From: Petrosia ficiformis
Lineage: Eukaryota; Porifera; Demospongiae; Haplosclerida; Petrosiidae
NCBI GenBank assembly: GCA_947044365.1
Contig: OX345637.1
Coordinates: 310,001 to 374,000 of the forward strand
Direction of reading: 5' to 3'
Length of the DNA: 64,000 nt
The notes below the pieces were generated by a model, which saw only the letters and a list, made by a program, of their open reading frames with translations, was not told the origin of the DNA and did not search any database. The stretch's first letter is position 1. Each line of letters starts with the position of its first letter. The position numbers were made by a program, and so were the translations under genes. Below, piece after piece: positions 23,853-38,100 of this stretch.

Positions 23853-26443
23853 GTCCTGATGGATGTATGATAGATAATAGCTGGTATTCCAGAAATAACG
23901 CTAAAACAATTTTTTAGCATCCTCTCTGATTCCAGATATTCCAGGATGATCCTGTATGTGTCTGTACATCCTGACATGAGATACAGTACATCTAGGATCA
24001 GGTGTGACTCTACGATATATTCAGATCATCCTGGAATATATATGAGTACCAGCTATCATGTATATCATACATACAAGTAACTACAGACGCTATACCCCAG
24101 CTGCTGTGTCTCACAATGGTTGCTTATAATATCTATTCTGAATGTCTTAGTATCTGTAGTTTGGACTAATCAAACCATTCTGAGGTATCTCTGTTATTAG
24201 ACAAGATGTCCGTACTGGATGTCTTGAATATCTACTTTCCAAGGTAATTTAGTCTAAAATCTGAGATCAATCTTGGCAATATACCATACATTATAATCAC
24301 TACATAGTAATCGCACATCCCTTCATTCCCTTATCAATAAACTATGTATGTGTTATCATAGCTATGTAATTATTACTATAATTACATTCTATTAGTTAAT
24401 ATAATCTCTTAGGATGCCGAGCCTCAATTTAGTGCTTGATTCAGTAAACACTTTTTAAAAATGAAAAATAATAATAATTAAATTTGTTAATTACATGAAG
24501 AGGATTGCTTTGGAGGAAGACTAGAATTCAAAATATGAAGGAATTTTTGAGAATATTCTGTCAAATTAATGAAGAACACAACAAAACAATTAATTTATGT
24601 AATCCTTACACATGTTAAAGAAGATAAGTTTTTTTTTGTTTTAGTTGTGCTGAACTCACAACCACTTGAAGAGCAACAACATTGGCCACCACCTAAACCT
24701 GCTTATGGCACAATTGCAAATGGAAGAGATGATTTAGTTATGAGTAAGTGCTTTATTTATATCACAGCCCACACTTCCATTCCTTTCCATGTATGGAGAT
24801 TGACTCCAATCAGTCCTGTGTAGTGTCTGCATGCATGAAATTCAATTCACATGTACTCTGGACTTTAGGGAGTTATTATACATGTAGTTAAATAAACTAA
24901 TGCATCTTCATATATGTAGTAGTAAATTAAAAGTCATGCATTATGTATATATACATACTATATATTCAAACAAAGCAACTTTTGTTGCAAATATATTGAA
25001 GCAATGTTGAGTTATCAGTAGATTCCACCTCTCTGTCTCTCACACAAAGGACGATATGTTCAACATCTCCTATTTATATAAATGTCATACGAAAGCTTGA
25101 AATTACATATAGATGCTATACTGTTGTTCCATTATGTCTGCAATACATAATTGTATTATTCAGTGGAAATTTCCTTACTTCACACATCCTCTTAATGATT
25201 AAGACATGTATGTATATACCTCATATCTCATACTGTGGTGCATGTGTTAATGTACAGAGCGTTCATTACTGGAACAGTATTACAAACATGTATTTTAACA
25301 GTATCTTTGTGTCATTGTATACCATTCCTTTAATTTCTGGTTGTATCTTCAATTATCAACCACATTTGTACTATGATAAGCCAATACATATATATGTCCT
25401 AGAAATGATACTAAGTCCAAACTATACTGCTATAGTTTGGGTATTACTCTAAATGATTTTCAATGCTTGCCTTTCACACATTGATTTGGGTTTCTATAAA
25501 ATAATAATTATATTGTAGTGTTAAAATGACTAATGTTTTCATTTTAAATGATAACCGAATCTATTCATGATACTTACACATTTCTGCTCTTCTATCTGTA
25601 CTTGCAGGTCAACTCAACTGAAATCAAATTATATATACTAGTATATACTTGAAATAAATATGATTATCACTTTTTTATCCCTGAATCCAGAGGTCTATTC
25701 ATCAAATTAGTATATACCAAATTATTATCTCCTATTTATACCTGAATCCAGAAGTCTATTCAGATGTGCGTTTATATATTTATTCTGCTCTGGACTTCAG
25801 TATTTGTATTCTAATGATTCTATGGGATGTTTGAAGAATTTTATATTTGAAGGAAATTTAAATCAATTATTAATTTTTATAATGATTATTATTACTATTA
25901 CCTGATAATTATTTTATATTATTATTCTTGTATTATTTTGCTATTTATGTGAGATATTGCTATCATAATTATTGTTGTTCTGCTGAATTCACACCTTGAA
26001 CTGAACATGCGAATATATAATAAAAGTTATGAATGAAATGAAGAATAGGCCTAGTAGTAATCACTAATGATAATAGTGTATATAAGTCCACATAGTTTTT
26101 TTAATCTGTTCGTTTCGGTCCTAACTAAATGGGATTTGAAAGATTATTTGGAATATAACCATGAAAAGCAGCAAACAACATGTTGTATTCAAATTTCTTT
26201 TAAGGAAAAAATAAAATGTTGTAAACTATAATTTATAGTAAAAAAAACAGTTCTTACAATAATAACTATATTCATAGGTTCATATAATCATAATTTTCAT
26301 ATTATAGTAAATGTATGGCAAGTCAAATAATAATGTGCATGTGCATTGTACAATTGCAAAAACATAAATGAATTAAAAGATGTAATTAATAGTTAATAAT
26401 CTCACAATAGAGTCATATTAGATTTCAGATTAAAGTGAGAAAA
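23853..26443. other. AT-rich intergenic stretch
   Basis: Apart from the possible exon at 24645-24743 I see no genes. Near 23870-24060 there are short repeats of CATCCTG / ATCCTGGAATAT type. Open frames at 24569-24823 and 25195-25452 (plus) show no family features. The 3' end of the next minus-strand gene lies at 26444. Confidence 0.5.
24645..24743 (+). other. Possible additional 3' exon of the coiled-coil gene
   Basis: An open segment between a strong acceptor (TTTTTTTGTTTTAG) and a GTAAGT donor, in the phase required by the exon ending at 23695. It encodes LNSQPLEEQQHWPPPKPAYG and then TIANGRDDLVM. If used instead of 23830-23852 the protein would continue beyond 24.7 kb, but I find no following exon. 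Confidence 0.4.
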
Positions 26444-29400
26444 TCAGCTCTGCAGTGACGTTTTACGTGCTTGTGTTACTAAAGGAAGTAATAAAAAGTA
26501 GAAAGGTATAGGTAAGTTTGAAATAATCACTATGAAAACAAATAATATATTATATAACAAAGGTATATACAGGAGTATATGATATGTATGCATGTAAATC
26601 AATATTTGCCAGTTGGTAATAGTAGAATTGCTACCATAATTATTGTAAAAACCTCAGAAATTTGTGCATCAAGTTATGGTAACTTAATTCGAGTGTGTAC
26701 ATATAACCTGACATAGTATATACAAACCTACATAATAAATTCATGTGTAATATTTACAGTATAGACTAACCATGTATGTCCAGTTTCCTTGCTATTGTTT
26801 CAAGAATATCTTTCTGGTTTATATCGTCTATACTGTTAGCAATCTCCATTATTGATCTGGCTAAAACACGTTTTGATGCTCGTTCTTCTGAAGTATCTTT
26901 AGAACTGGTTTGTTTTATTCTTCTTTCCCATTCGAAGATAATCATAAAAGGAATACGCCATGAATCAATACCATTGAAACACTCATCTTTAAGACCTTCT
27001 TCAAAACCTAGTTTGGTAGCGATTTTGTGAAGTGTATCTTCTTTGATTACTTCATTTCGTAGTTTGTCAGCAATATAGACAATGTCTTCAAAAGTAATTG
27101 GCTCTAAAGAATTAATAAAGGCATGCTATCATCTTTATGTATTATTATAACTATTATGAATATGCTGTGAAAATCAACTGAATAACAACTGCAATTACAA
27201 TCAGACATACCTCCATTCAGCTTTTTATATTCTTTAATGGCATTCTGTATGGTAAAGATGATGTAGGATAACCAAGAGAATTATAGTGGCATGATATATT
27301 ATATACATGTATCTATTATACATATAACAATTTCAGTGAATGATGAGCTAACCTTTCTCAGTATTGAATTCCAAATGCCCAACATTTTATCATCAAGCCT
27401 TCCTTCTTTCCCACAGGTCTCACATAATTTATCATTAGGGAGGAGGTGACGCATGCGACGTAATCGAGATGGAGTATTGGGATTGGGATCCTTTGAGCAC
27501 ATAACAGCGAAATTGTATTTCTCGCATCCCCATTTACCTCTCATTATTTCGTGACAGGATTGGATTATGGCAGCGCAAATTGCTTCATCTGCTTCGGGTG
27601 GTACTCTAAACTCAACAGCTTCTCCAAGATACCTCATTTCAAAATCAACTGCTTCTTGTTTCTCACTTGTAAATGCTCTGAAAGTAGTGATATTCACTGG
27701 ACTTGCTTTTTTAATAACTAGCTTTGAATTTGGCTTAATTTTGAGCAGTGCTTTAGCAAACAAAACCTGTAAATGACAAAATGGACAGCTAGTACTGTGT
27801 AATAAGTGGAGAGCAGAATGCTCGCATTTTAAAACAGGAGGAGTTGTTCGAACATCAGGGATATAGTAGTACTCTTCCTTTTCTTCTACCTGTGTGAATT
27901 CACTACCCTCGATTATTAATTGGTGACTTTTCAACTTGAGGGCGAGGTCAACGGAAACAAGCACATCCATAAACAACTTGTGATCTGTGTCGAATATTTC
28001 AATAGCAGTAGATTCTGCAACAATACCGCACATGGCAACTCTAGAATCTAGCGTATCAGGATAGAAAATTTTGTCGAGAGCACAAATGAAATTGGTTGGT
28101 TGAAGAATCACATACTCAGATTCTTTATCAATGAGACTGACATCAATTATGCTTCCTGAGGACATAAACGTCTTGCAAAAGTTTTCGAAGTCACTTTCTG
28201 TCATATTCAGTTGCTTAGCTTTGGCTTTCAGCTCACTCTTCCTGATATACATTTTATCAACTCCATAGTAGAGACTACGAAGAAATATACTAGCTAAAGG
28301 AATTTGTATCGTTGACTCCAATTTTGCGCCAGTAATTTCATCTGCCTTTCTTTTGAGTACTTCCCAGCATTTGTCATCATCTGGATTAATTGGTGTAACT
28401 TCTTTTGTGTTGACAACTGTGGCAAGATTTGCTTGAGCAGAAGCATTGTGAATCTCTTCAGCTAAACCACTCAATTGAATCTCTTCATTTTTACCTGAGT
28501 GCACTCCAAAAACAGAGCAAACATCATCACGATCTCCAGGAGATGAACTTTTAGCAAGCATTGCTGGACGAAGAAGGTACTCAATTCTGGAACGATATTG
28601 CATAACTAAATCTTTGTCTTTCCTCGCTTTGTTAAATGTGTTTTCCGGAAGGCTTGGAGTGGTATAGAGCTCCTTCATATCACGATCCACATTTAAAAAT
28701 AACCACACGTAGCTATTATCCAAATGACCCCATAGAGCTGAAAGAAAGTGGAAGACAGCCTTATTCAAACCTATATCCCACACATTGATTAATGCAATAC
28801 CATTTGGAATGCTCCTTTTCCATTTGGTATCAGATTGAGGGGAAGATTCTCGCTGCTGATCTATTGCTAATGAGTTGAAAATTCGATAAACGTGATCATT
28901 CAACTCTTTATCACCAAAGACCACCTCTTTTTCCCCTGCTGAAGGGTCATGAAATATGATATCTTGGCCACAGGAATAATATAAATGCTTCAAAGCTGAC
29001 TGGAATGCATATAGGTAAGAAGTGTGTTTAGTAGTCTCCGAATATGTCAGACGATCAAATGGAGCTGGAGGTAATCCAACAGCTGCAAGCTCATAAAACG
29101 AGAGACCAGCACGTTCATCATTCTTGCCGCTTACTTTTGTCATTGCGTCATCTCTGGATTTGGGTATTACTTGGCGTAGCAGTTTCTTTAAAACTTCTGA
29201 TTTACGACAATATGGTAAACCACCTATGATGTATAACATTAGAGATATATTTGTAAGTATTCTGTGCTGGTCATCACAGATGAGATCTTTTAGCCGAGTT
29301 GGGTCAATTATTACTGTTGAGGCATCTGTAAAATGAAAACGTATAGAAATGATCAAGTGAGTTTGTGACAATCATTAATGACTCATAGACAAATTAGATG

Positions 29401-31629
29401 GAACAACAATTATTGGTCTATAGACACTAACTATATAGGAAAATGTGAGTGACATAAGCTCAGCATATACCTACCTTGTGTGTACTAGGCTTATGGCTCA
29501 GTCATACACATAATATAGCATGTAATTTTTAGTGATGTATTGAAATAGGATTTTACCAATATTCCAATAAACCGATATTGAGTTTAGATGTCACCTGATA
29601 ACTGATATCATCTGTTTTTTTTTTGCATGTACCAATAGCATCTGCCTTTTCAATGAATTTCTTAATATCATAAAGTTACTAACAAATGACTATCCTAATT
29701 AAAATATTGGTAGCACATCTCTAAACTAACCAATGCTGATACTAAAATAATGACTGATAATAGCTGATACCAATTACCATACCAATTATCGACACGTCAG
29801 GTATTTGCACAGTATAATAAAAGTGCTATTTTGCAGTGATAGCCATCATGATTATAGACAATGTATAATTATTCCTCACCATCAGATGAAGTCGGGTCGC
29901 TCTGATCAGAAACTCTTTGATCCATCATATCCAGATGGCCTAATGCATTCTCATGTCTAATTACAAGCTTTGACAGTGTTCTTCCTGTTTTCTTTTCTTC
30001 TACAGGTGCTGGGAAGGTCTATAGCAATATACAGAAATAATTGTTAAATATAATATTTGGTTTTAAAAAATCACATGCAGCATAAATTCCAGTATTAATC
30101 TTGATGTGTGTCAATAGTCAGATACAAAATGCTGATCTCGAAAGACTACATATAACATAAACATTAATTACATATAACATAAACATTAACATAGTCTGAA
30201 TTTTTTACATACAGGCAAATATTATGATTTCTAGCTCGTGCATTACCTGGTAAGTATTATTATTATAATAATTATGAATATGTATAGATGTGTCTACTAA
30301 CCATGTAGTCATTTTCTGTTGCTAAATCACTCATTTGGTTGTCCTGTGGATCATTTCTCAATGTAGATGCATGAGGTTGCTGTGTCTAGAGACAAACAAA
30401 CATAATAACATGATATTAAGTGTTAAAATATTAATAACTCCAATGGACAAAGTCTAAATAGAATGGATGTCATGTGCTCTTCTAATATAAACAAGAATTC
30501 AATAGTTGACATTCTACATACATTCCTCAGGCATTATGAAGTCTTATATGGGTTACAAACAGCACCTAATTACAACCATTAGAACCACAAGAATGAGAGG
30601 ATATGTAAACTGAAGTCAAATACAAAGGTCAAGCCAACATAATGATATATGCTAATTCCCTCCTCAACTATATTATGATAACATTCATTGGATGTAGAAT
30701 ATAGCATTTACAATACTCCTCCCTTGATAGATAATACATTCATGTGAATAGGTATTTGATTACAAGTGAGGTATAAGTTGAAAATCTATATTCCTCATAT
30801 TTTTATTTACCTTTCCAACTTGCTCATAATTATCCAGATGATCTGAAATACAATCCAAAATATAAAGATAATTGAATTGCGTAATTAAAGCTAAATAATA
30901 ATTATGCATGGACATGAAGTAATATGTCAGCTAGAAATTGTATGATCATTATGGAGATTAGATTCTCTAGTATGTGATATATTCACTGATCAGTTTTGGG
31001 ATATTGTTCCTTGCAGTAAGGCACAAACAATAACAAAAGAGCAACACAGTCTATAGAATTATCTTGGTGACATGAGGGGAAGTTTTGTTTGTCTTTCGAT
31101 TTCAATTTGCGTGGGAAGAATGTGTCTGCAAGGAATATACTTGCTGGCCAACCTGTATCATCTGGGAGGCCCATGATACTAGCCTAACTCACGCGGGAAA
31201 ACATTAGTTCAATCATTATGATTATGTGAGAATACTATAATAATTATTGAATTCTATAATAATATATACCTTTATTATAATCAGTAACATGATGTTTCTT
31301 TGCTATTTCATCAGCTGTGGGTCTATCCACTTGGTATAGGGCATGACATAGCCAATTCCAAGTTGGAACAATTGTTTCATCCTTGCTTAGCCATTTTGAA
31401 ATTACCTCGGACATGCACCTCTCATGATTATCAGGATTATTCTTCTTGATAGTAGCAAGAACATTAGGTTGTAATCCAAGACTAGATCCAATCACTTCCC
31501 AGTTAACAGTGCAGCTCGTGCATACTACAAGTACTTCATTGAGGTCATTAATATCTATGAAATAAGTGTAAAGCTGATCGATCCATTAATTAAATGTCCG
31601 AACTTACCGAGTAAAGAAGACTCTGCCAT
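26444..31629 (-). CDS. Death / degenerate P-loop / COR-like / Death-like multidomain protein (paralog A, intact)
   Basis: Nine exons with consistent phases: 31629-31608, 31554-31270, 30842-30811, 30385-30302, 30018-29880, 29325-27353, 27244-27211, 27103-26771, 26478-26444; 978 aa. Residues about 10-100 form a Death domain (NWEVIGSSLGLQPNVL, then ISKWLS and TWNWLCHAL). A linker follows to about 187. The large exon holds a P-loop-like region with a degenerate Walker A, GLPYCRKS at about 223-230 (Arg in place of the glycine before Lys-Ser), and NVWDIGLNKAVFHF at about 368, resembling the switch-II segment of Roc GTPases. A winged-helix segment at about 527-612 (IFLRSLYYGVDKMYI...YVILQPTNFICALDKIFYP) is like the COR part of ROCO proteins. 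Residues about 857-967 look like another death-fold domain (IADKL, LHKIATKLGF, WRIPFMIIFEWERRI). Likely a cytosolic signalling protein of cell death or immunity (inferred). The terminal exon VTQARKTSLQS is shared in shorter form with paralog B. Confidence 0.8.
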
Positions 31630-32623
31630 CTTTTAGTTATACCCGCCCCTTCGGCGTACCACACATGCACACTATAATTAAATTAACTAAATTTGCCCAT
31701 GCATGCATTATTGGCCAGGTTTAATTTTAGTTAATTTATAGTTTAGTCAACAGTCCCAGTTCCTTACTGATTAAAATAGTTTTAGTTATAGTAAATATAT
31801 GACTAAGTGCATTGTATATATACATATATGAACTTGTGTTCTATTGTGTTTCATTAATACATAAAACAATTGCTAAAAGAGTGGTCGATATTGTCAACTA
31901 TATATAAATTTCAAAAATTTATTATTTACCTACATGAAAATTTTACAACACTCAGCTTAATTTACACATAATTGACAATACATTGGCATCATCAATAACG
32001 ATGAATTAAAAACAGTCAGTCCTATTCCATTATATTATATTCACAGGTAACTTTATATATTAGTGTTCATCATTGTGCTAAATTTAAATAACCTATAGTT
32101 TAGTTATAATTCAGTGTTTTCATTGCCGGTTGAATATCATGGGTGTGTGCACGTGGGAAAAAAGAGTGGCAGTAATAAATTAAGGGAGCAATAAACAAAT
32201 CCAGACTGGGGTTATAAATTGAAGAGAGGATGAGAGAAGGAGGGAGGAGGTGGCAGCCAGTCAAAACTTGTACATTTCTGTGATGATTGCTCTGAAATTT
32301 TCATGTATCTTAGTTATGTATTATTCAGAGTAAAACTAAATTCAATATCAACAAACTAAAAATTTCTAATAATTGTAGTAAAGTTGCATACAACAGGGCA
32401 GTATGGTATAACAAATTAAAATTAAGAAAAATATTTGCAATTTTTTTAACAAGATAATAACTGTATTCACAATAATAGTATACTTCGTAAATATGTGACC
32501 CATGAAGCAGTAATGTACCTAATACTTGTGTATTGTGTATTATAAAAATAAAGAAGTGCATAATTATTAGCCAAAAATGACAAAATGTAGGTTGCAGTGG
32601 CTGGATGAAACAGTTGGTTCTTT
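31630..32623. other. Intergenic: upstream region of paralog A
   Basis: No coding exons seen. It contains a TTTAGTTA-rich stretch (about 31.68-31.80 kb) related to that at about 0.6-0.8 kb, and AT-rich sequence. The promoter of paralog A should lie just above 31630; paralog B ends at 32624. Confidence 0.5.
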
Positions 32624-34753
32624 TTATCGTGCTGGTGTTACTGCAGAAAATTAAAAAAAGCAGAAGGGAATAAATAATTATGAAAACAGGAATTATACTT
32701 TATTACAAAGGTATGTACAGGAGTGCATATTAACACATGCAAATGCAATCAGTATCTGCATGCTAGGTGAGTCAGCAGCTGGCTATAATAAACTTTACAA
32801 CTAACTATTTGTATGTGTGTATGTACTTATGACATGAATTGTCCAGAACTGCACATGTACATTCTTGAATGTAATTATGGGTACAGGTGATTTTGCAGGT
32901 TGTCAATAATTATACTGACAATATTTATAATTATTCTAACATAACTACATACTAGATTCAAGTGTATAACTAACCACGTATGTCCAGTTTCCTTGCTACT
33001 GTTTTAAGAATCTCTTTCTGCTTTACATCATCTATACTGTTAGCAATCTCCATTATTGATCTGGCTAAAACACGTTTTGATGGTCCTTTTTTTGAGTTAT
33101 CATCAGAAATGCTTTGTTTTACTCTTTTTTCCCATTCCAGGATCAAGATGAAAGAAATACGCCATGAATCGAGTTGATTGACATTATTGAAGCATTCAGC
33201 CTTGAGTCCTTCTTCAAAGCCTAGTTTGTAAGCAATCTGTTGAAGAGTATCCTCTTGGATTACTTCATTTCGTAGTTTGTCCGCAATATAGATGATGTCA
33301 TCAAAGGTGATTGGTGCTAAAGAATGAAAAATGGCAATATAATTTGATTCAGTTGAAGATCATCATTATCAACAGCAGGGTTGCCGAGCTGTTTAACTAC
33401 TTAATCAACAGTAGGCATAAGCATAATTGAAATTACCAAACTGACTTACCTCCAATCAACTTCCTCTCTTCTTTAATGGGATACTGTAGAATAAAAAGAA
33501 TAAAGATGATATATAAGGACTCCTCACTGCCAAAAGTAATATGTGAGTTCAACCAAGTATATAAGTTACACAGGTTTCATTAATATTTGCATAAAGTTAC
33601 TTTAATTCTGTTGGTTGTATTTCTTCGTATGACATAAATCACCATTCGTTCCATGCAAGTTTTAGAACTTAAGATGCAAACTACTCTGTTAGTGTTATGG
33701 AATTTGTCATTCATGTGAGATGTTTGCCTTGTGTGTGCTTCATTAACATTTTAAGAGTGAGAGGACTTCTGCCTTAGTTTACAAATGAAAACTCCAATCA
33801 GAGGTTATATATACTCATGTATATACTAACAAAATAAATAAAACATAAATAAATAACTTAGTTGGTTGAATTAACAAATCACGTTTTGTAGTGGGCTCTT
33901 ATCTCAATTGAGATACACAGTACCACACAAGATATATTCCATTCAATGAACTAACCATTTTCAGTGTACTATTCCAAATGCTCAACATTTCACGAAGTCC
34001 ATCTTGTTTCATACAAGTTTCACATAATGTTTCATTAGGGAGGAGGTGATGCTTTTGACGTAATCGATATGGAGTGTCAACAATTGAGCATGTTACAGCA
34101 AAATTGTATTGCTCACCTCCCCATTTGTTTTCCATCATCTTGTGACAGGATTGGATTATAGTGGAGCAAATATCTTCATCTGCTTCTGGGCGTACTCTGA
34201 ATTCAACAGCTTCTCCTAGATACCTCATTTCAAAGTCAACAGCTTCTTGTGTACGACTTGAAATTACTCTAAGTGTAGTAATATTTATTGGACTTTTTTC
34301 AGTGAAAACAAGCTTTGAGAATGGTTTTTTTTCAAGTAGCGCTCTCGCAAACAAAATTTGTAAATGTAGAAGTGGACCATTAGTGTTGTATAGTAAGCGG
34401 AGAGTGGTAGGGTGGCATTCCAAATTGGGATCAATCGTTCGAACATCAGGAAGGAAGTAGTATTTTTGGTTTTCTTCTTCTCGTGCAAATTGACTACCAA
34501 TTACTATTTGGTTACTATTCAGCTCGAGGGCAAGGTCAACGGAAACCAGCACATTCATAAAAAACTCGTGATCTGCATTGAATATATAATTAGCAATTGA
34601 TTTTGTTACAATACCACACATAGCAACTCCGGGGATGAACATTTTAGGATTAAAAACTTTGTCGAGACAACGAATGAAATCGGTTGGTTGAAGTATTACA
34701 TACTCAGATTTCCCATCAATGAGATTAACATCAATTATGCTTCCCAAAGACAT
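32624..34753 (-). CDS. Front-truncated paralog B of the Death/COR-like family
   Basis: Exons 34753-33956, 33483-33450, 33316-32975, 32640-32624 keep phase and give 429 aa. The product corresponds to the back of paralog A: it begins in the COR-like segment (MSLGSIIDVNLID matching MSSGSIIDVSLID), continues through YVILQPTDFIRCLDKVFNP and the Pro/Arg-rich LRQKHHLLPNETLCETC region, and ends with the death-fold-like exon and a VTPAR-stop exon. The N-terminal Death domain and the P-loop half are missing: homology breaks just before residue 1, where the upstream bases (about 34760-34800) no longer match. The frame is nevertheless open throughout and splice sites are intact, so it could be a short functional protein, a recent gene fragment, or 3' exons of paralog C. 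The start at 34753 is only the first Met. Confidence 0.6.
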
Positions 34754-35112
34754 AAAATCTTTGCAAATTACTCGTTTGGTTATTTTTTTGGTATTTGGAT
34801 ATTTGTTGCATTTGGATGGTGGCTTAATGTTTGCACAGTGCAGAAACAGGACAGTAACATAAAGAAGCTTGTCTGCATTACTGGCCTTCTATGTTTGTAC
34901 AACACAGAATACATGGACAATAAAAAATATAGAGCTTGCTGTTATAAACATCTGTAGTAGTTACTGCAAATTGGTGAGCTAAACGTAATATTTCACAAGA
35001 CACAAGTTATGACCCATAAGGAATCTATTATTTGAATGCTGTTAACCTTATTAAGCATTTGTTTCAGCCTCTATTGTATATCATATGGAACAACTACACT
35101 AAAAAAACTAAC

Positions 35113-38100
35113 CACGCATATCCAGTTTCCTTGCTAGAACTTCACTCTGCTTATGCATACTGTCAGCGATCTCCATTATGGCCCTGACCAAAGCTTTTTT
35201 CGATGCCTCTTTCTCAGAATGATCCTTTGATTTATTTCGTTTTATTCTTCTTTCCCATTCTAAGATCATCACAAAAGGAATACGCCATGAATCAACATCA
35301 CTGAAACATTCATCTTCGAGTCCATTTTCAATACCTAGTTTGGTAGCAATCTTATGAAGTGTATCTTTTTGGATTACTTCATTTTGTAGTTTGTCGGCAA
35401 TATAGATAATGTCATCAAATGAAATTGGTTCTAAAGAAAGATAAAATGCGGTCATCATTATTTACATAATACAATTAATAATTTGCTTCACACTGGACTG
35501 TAAAAAAAAGTGTAAATAGTATATACCATAGTGCAAGGGAAATTTCCATGGTAACCTGTGACAAGTTATGGGAGTTATATGCGAATACACCATGCCTCAA
35601 GCATCTTACATAATTATACCCTACAAGCCCATAATCTACCTCTAACAGGAAGATATCCTATATAAGTATATACTTAAACAACATGTTATGATCAGGCAAG
35701 CATGCAAAAATGAAATAATGAATGTAGCATTGTATATATACCTCCATTAAGCCTTTTCTTTTCTTCTACAGGATACTGTGGGGAAAAGAAAGTTTAAAAA
35801 GAATAGGATATATATAAGGAACACTTAAGGAGCTATGTAGCAGTAATAAATACACATGCATATATATTATTATTATTATTATTATTTGTAGAGTCACAAT
35901 TCAATGAACTGACCTTTTGTAGTGTTGCATTCCAAATGCTCAGCATTTCGTTGGGGATACAGGCTTCACATAAGGTTTTATTTGGGAGGAGGTGATGCAT
36001 ACGACGTAATCGTGATGGAGTATTAGGGTTGGGATCCTTTGAGCCCATAAAAGCAAAATTATATTTCTCGTATCCAAATTTGCTGCTTTTCATCATGTCA
36101 TGACAGGATCGGATTATTGCAGCACAAATATCACTGTCTGCTTCTGGGGGCACTCTAAACTGAACAGCTTCTCCAAGGTACCTCATCTCAAAATTAACAG
36201 CTACTTGAGGTTGTGAGGTTTTAAATGTTTTAAATGTAGTAATATTGACTGGACTTGCATTTTTGAAAACTAGCTGTGAATCTGTCTTTATCTTCAATAG
36301 GGCTCTTGCAAACGAAACCTGTAAATGACGAAGTGGACTGTTCGTGCTGTATAGTAAGTGGAGAGCAGAAGGCCGACATTCTAAATTTGGAGCAGTCGTT
36401 CGAACATCAGGGATATAGTAGTACTCTATGTCTTCTTTTACATCTTCTATACTCTCAATCACTATCTGGTGACTTTCCAACCTGACGGCAAGGTCAACAG
36501 ACTCTAGTACATCCATAAAAAACTCGTGGTCTGTATTAAATATTTCCATGGCTGTTGATTTTGTAATAATACCAAACATGGCGACTCTAGAATCAGTTTT
36601 ATCAGGATAGAAAACTTTGTCGAGACAGCGGATGAAAACAGTTGGTTGAAGAATTATATAGTCCGAGCTTTTATCAATGAGACTAATATCAATTATGCTT
36701 CCAAAAGATGTGAAAACTTGGCAGAATTTTTCAAACTCATCATCTGTAATATTTAGTAGCTTAGCTTTGGCTTTCAGCTCACTCTTCCTGATATACATTT
36801 TATCAACTCCATAGTAGAGACTACGAAGGAATATACTAGCTAAAGGAATCTGTATCGTTGACTCCAATTTTGCGCCAATAATTTCATCTGCCTTTCTTTT
36901 GAGTACTTCCCAGCATTTGTCATTTTTTGGATTAATTGGTGTAACTTCTTTTGTGTTGACAACTGTGGCAAGATATGGTTGAGCAGAAGCATTGTGAATC
37001 TCCTCAACTAAACCTTCCAATTGGGTGTGATTGTAAGTACCCGAATGCACTCCAAAAAGAGTGCACACATCTTCACGATCAGAAGATATACTCTTAGCAA
37101 GCATTGCCGGTCGTAGAAGGTACTCAATTCTAGAGCGATACCACATAATCAAATTATTATCATTCCTGGCTGTACAATACATATTTTCAGGAAGGTGCGG
37201 AATATTATAGAGCTCCTTAGCATCACGATCAATATTTAAAAATAACCACAAGTAGCTATTATGCAAATGACCCCATAGAGCAGGCAGAAAGTAGTAGACA
37301 GCCTTATTCATGCCTATATCCCACACATTTATTATAGCAATACCGTTTGGAATACTCCTTTTCCAGTTGATGGTGCCAGAGGATGGTGATGTTTGGGACT
37401 GATCTTGTGCTAATGAACGAAAAATTTGATCAAAATGATCATTCATCTCTGGATCATCAAAGGCTATTTCCTTTTGCCCAGTAGAGGGGTTATCAAATAT
37501 AATTTCTTGGCCACGAGAATAATATAAATGCTTCAAAGCTGACTGGAATGCATATAGGTAATGAGTGTGTTTAGTAGTCTCCGAATACGTAAGACGATCA
37601 AATGGAGCTGGAGGTAATCCAACAGCTGCAAGCTCATAATACGAAATACCAGCACGTTCATCTTTTTCACTCACTTTTGTCAATGCATCACTTCTGGACT
37701 TTAGTATAACTTTCTGTAGCAGCTTCGTTAAAGCTTCTGATTTATCACTGCATGGTAAACCGTCTATAATAAATATCATTGGAGATATATTTGTTAATAT
37801 TTTGTACTTGGAATCACAGATCAGATCTTTTAGTTGATTTGGGCCAATTATTTCTTGTTTGGCATCTGTACAAGAACAAAAATAAAGACAAAATAATTAA
37901 ATGACAGATAAAAATTGTGCTGCATTTCCTTGATAGTGATATTAAAGTTCATAATATAAAGATTTTTAACTAAGCTATGGGTTTTCTCTTCTCATATTAA
38001 ATATGATACTTCAACAAGTATATGTGTAACAAAATATATACAGAAAAAAGTATCCCTATGACTGCTTTGTGGTGTCCAGCATTCAGTAATCATGGCTGAC

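Noticed and set aside
27567..27776. Plus-strand small frames opposite the large exon of paralog A (also 34161-34460 and 36276-36485)
   Set aside because: Recurring antisense shadows of the homologous minus-strand exons.
30983..31174. Minus-strand frame of 63 residues between exons of paralog A
   Set aside because: The flanking exons (31270 and 30842) already join in phase, and no acceptor/donor pair keeps this frame.
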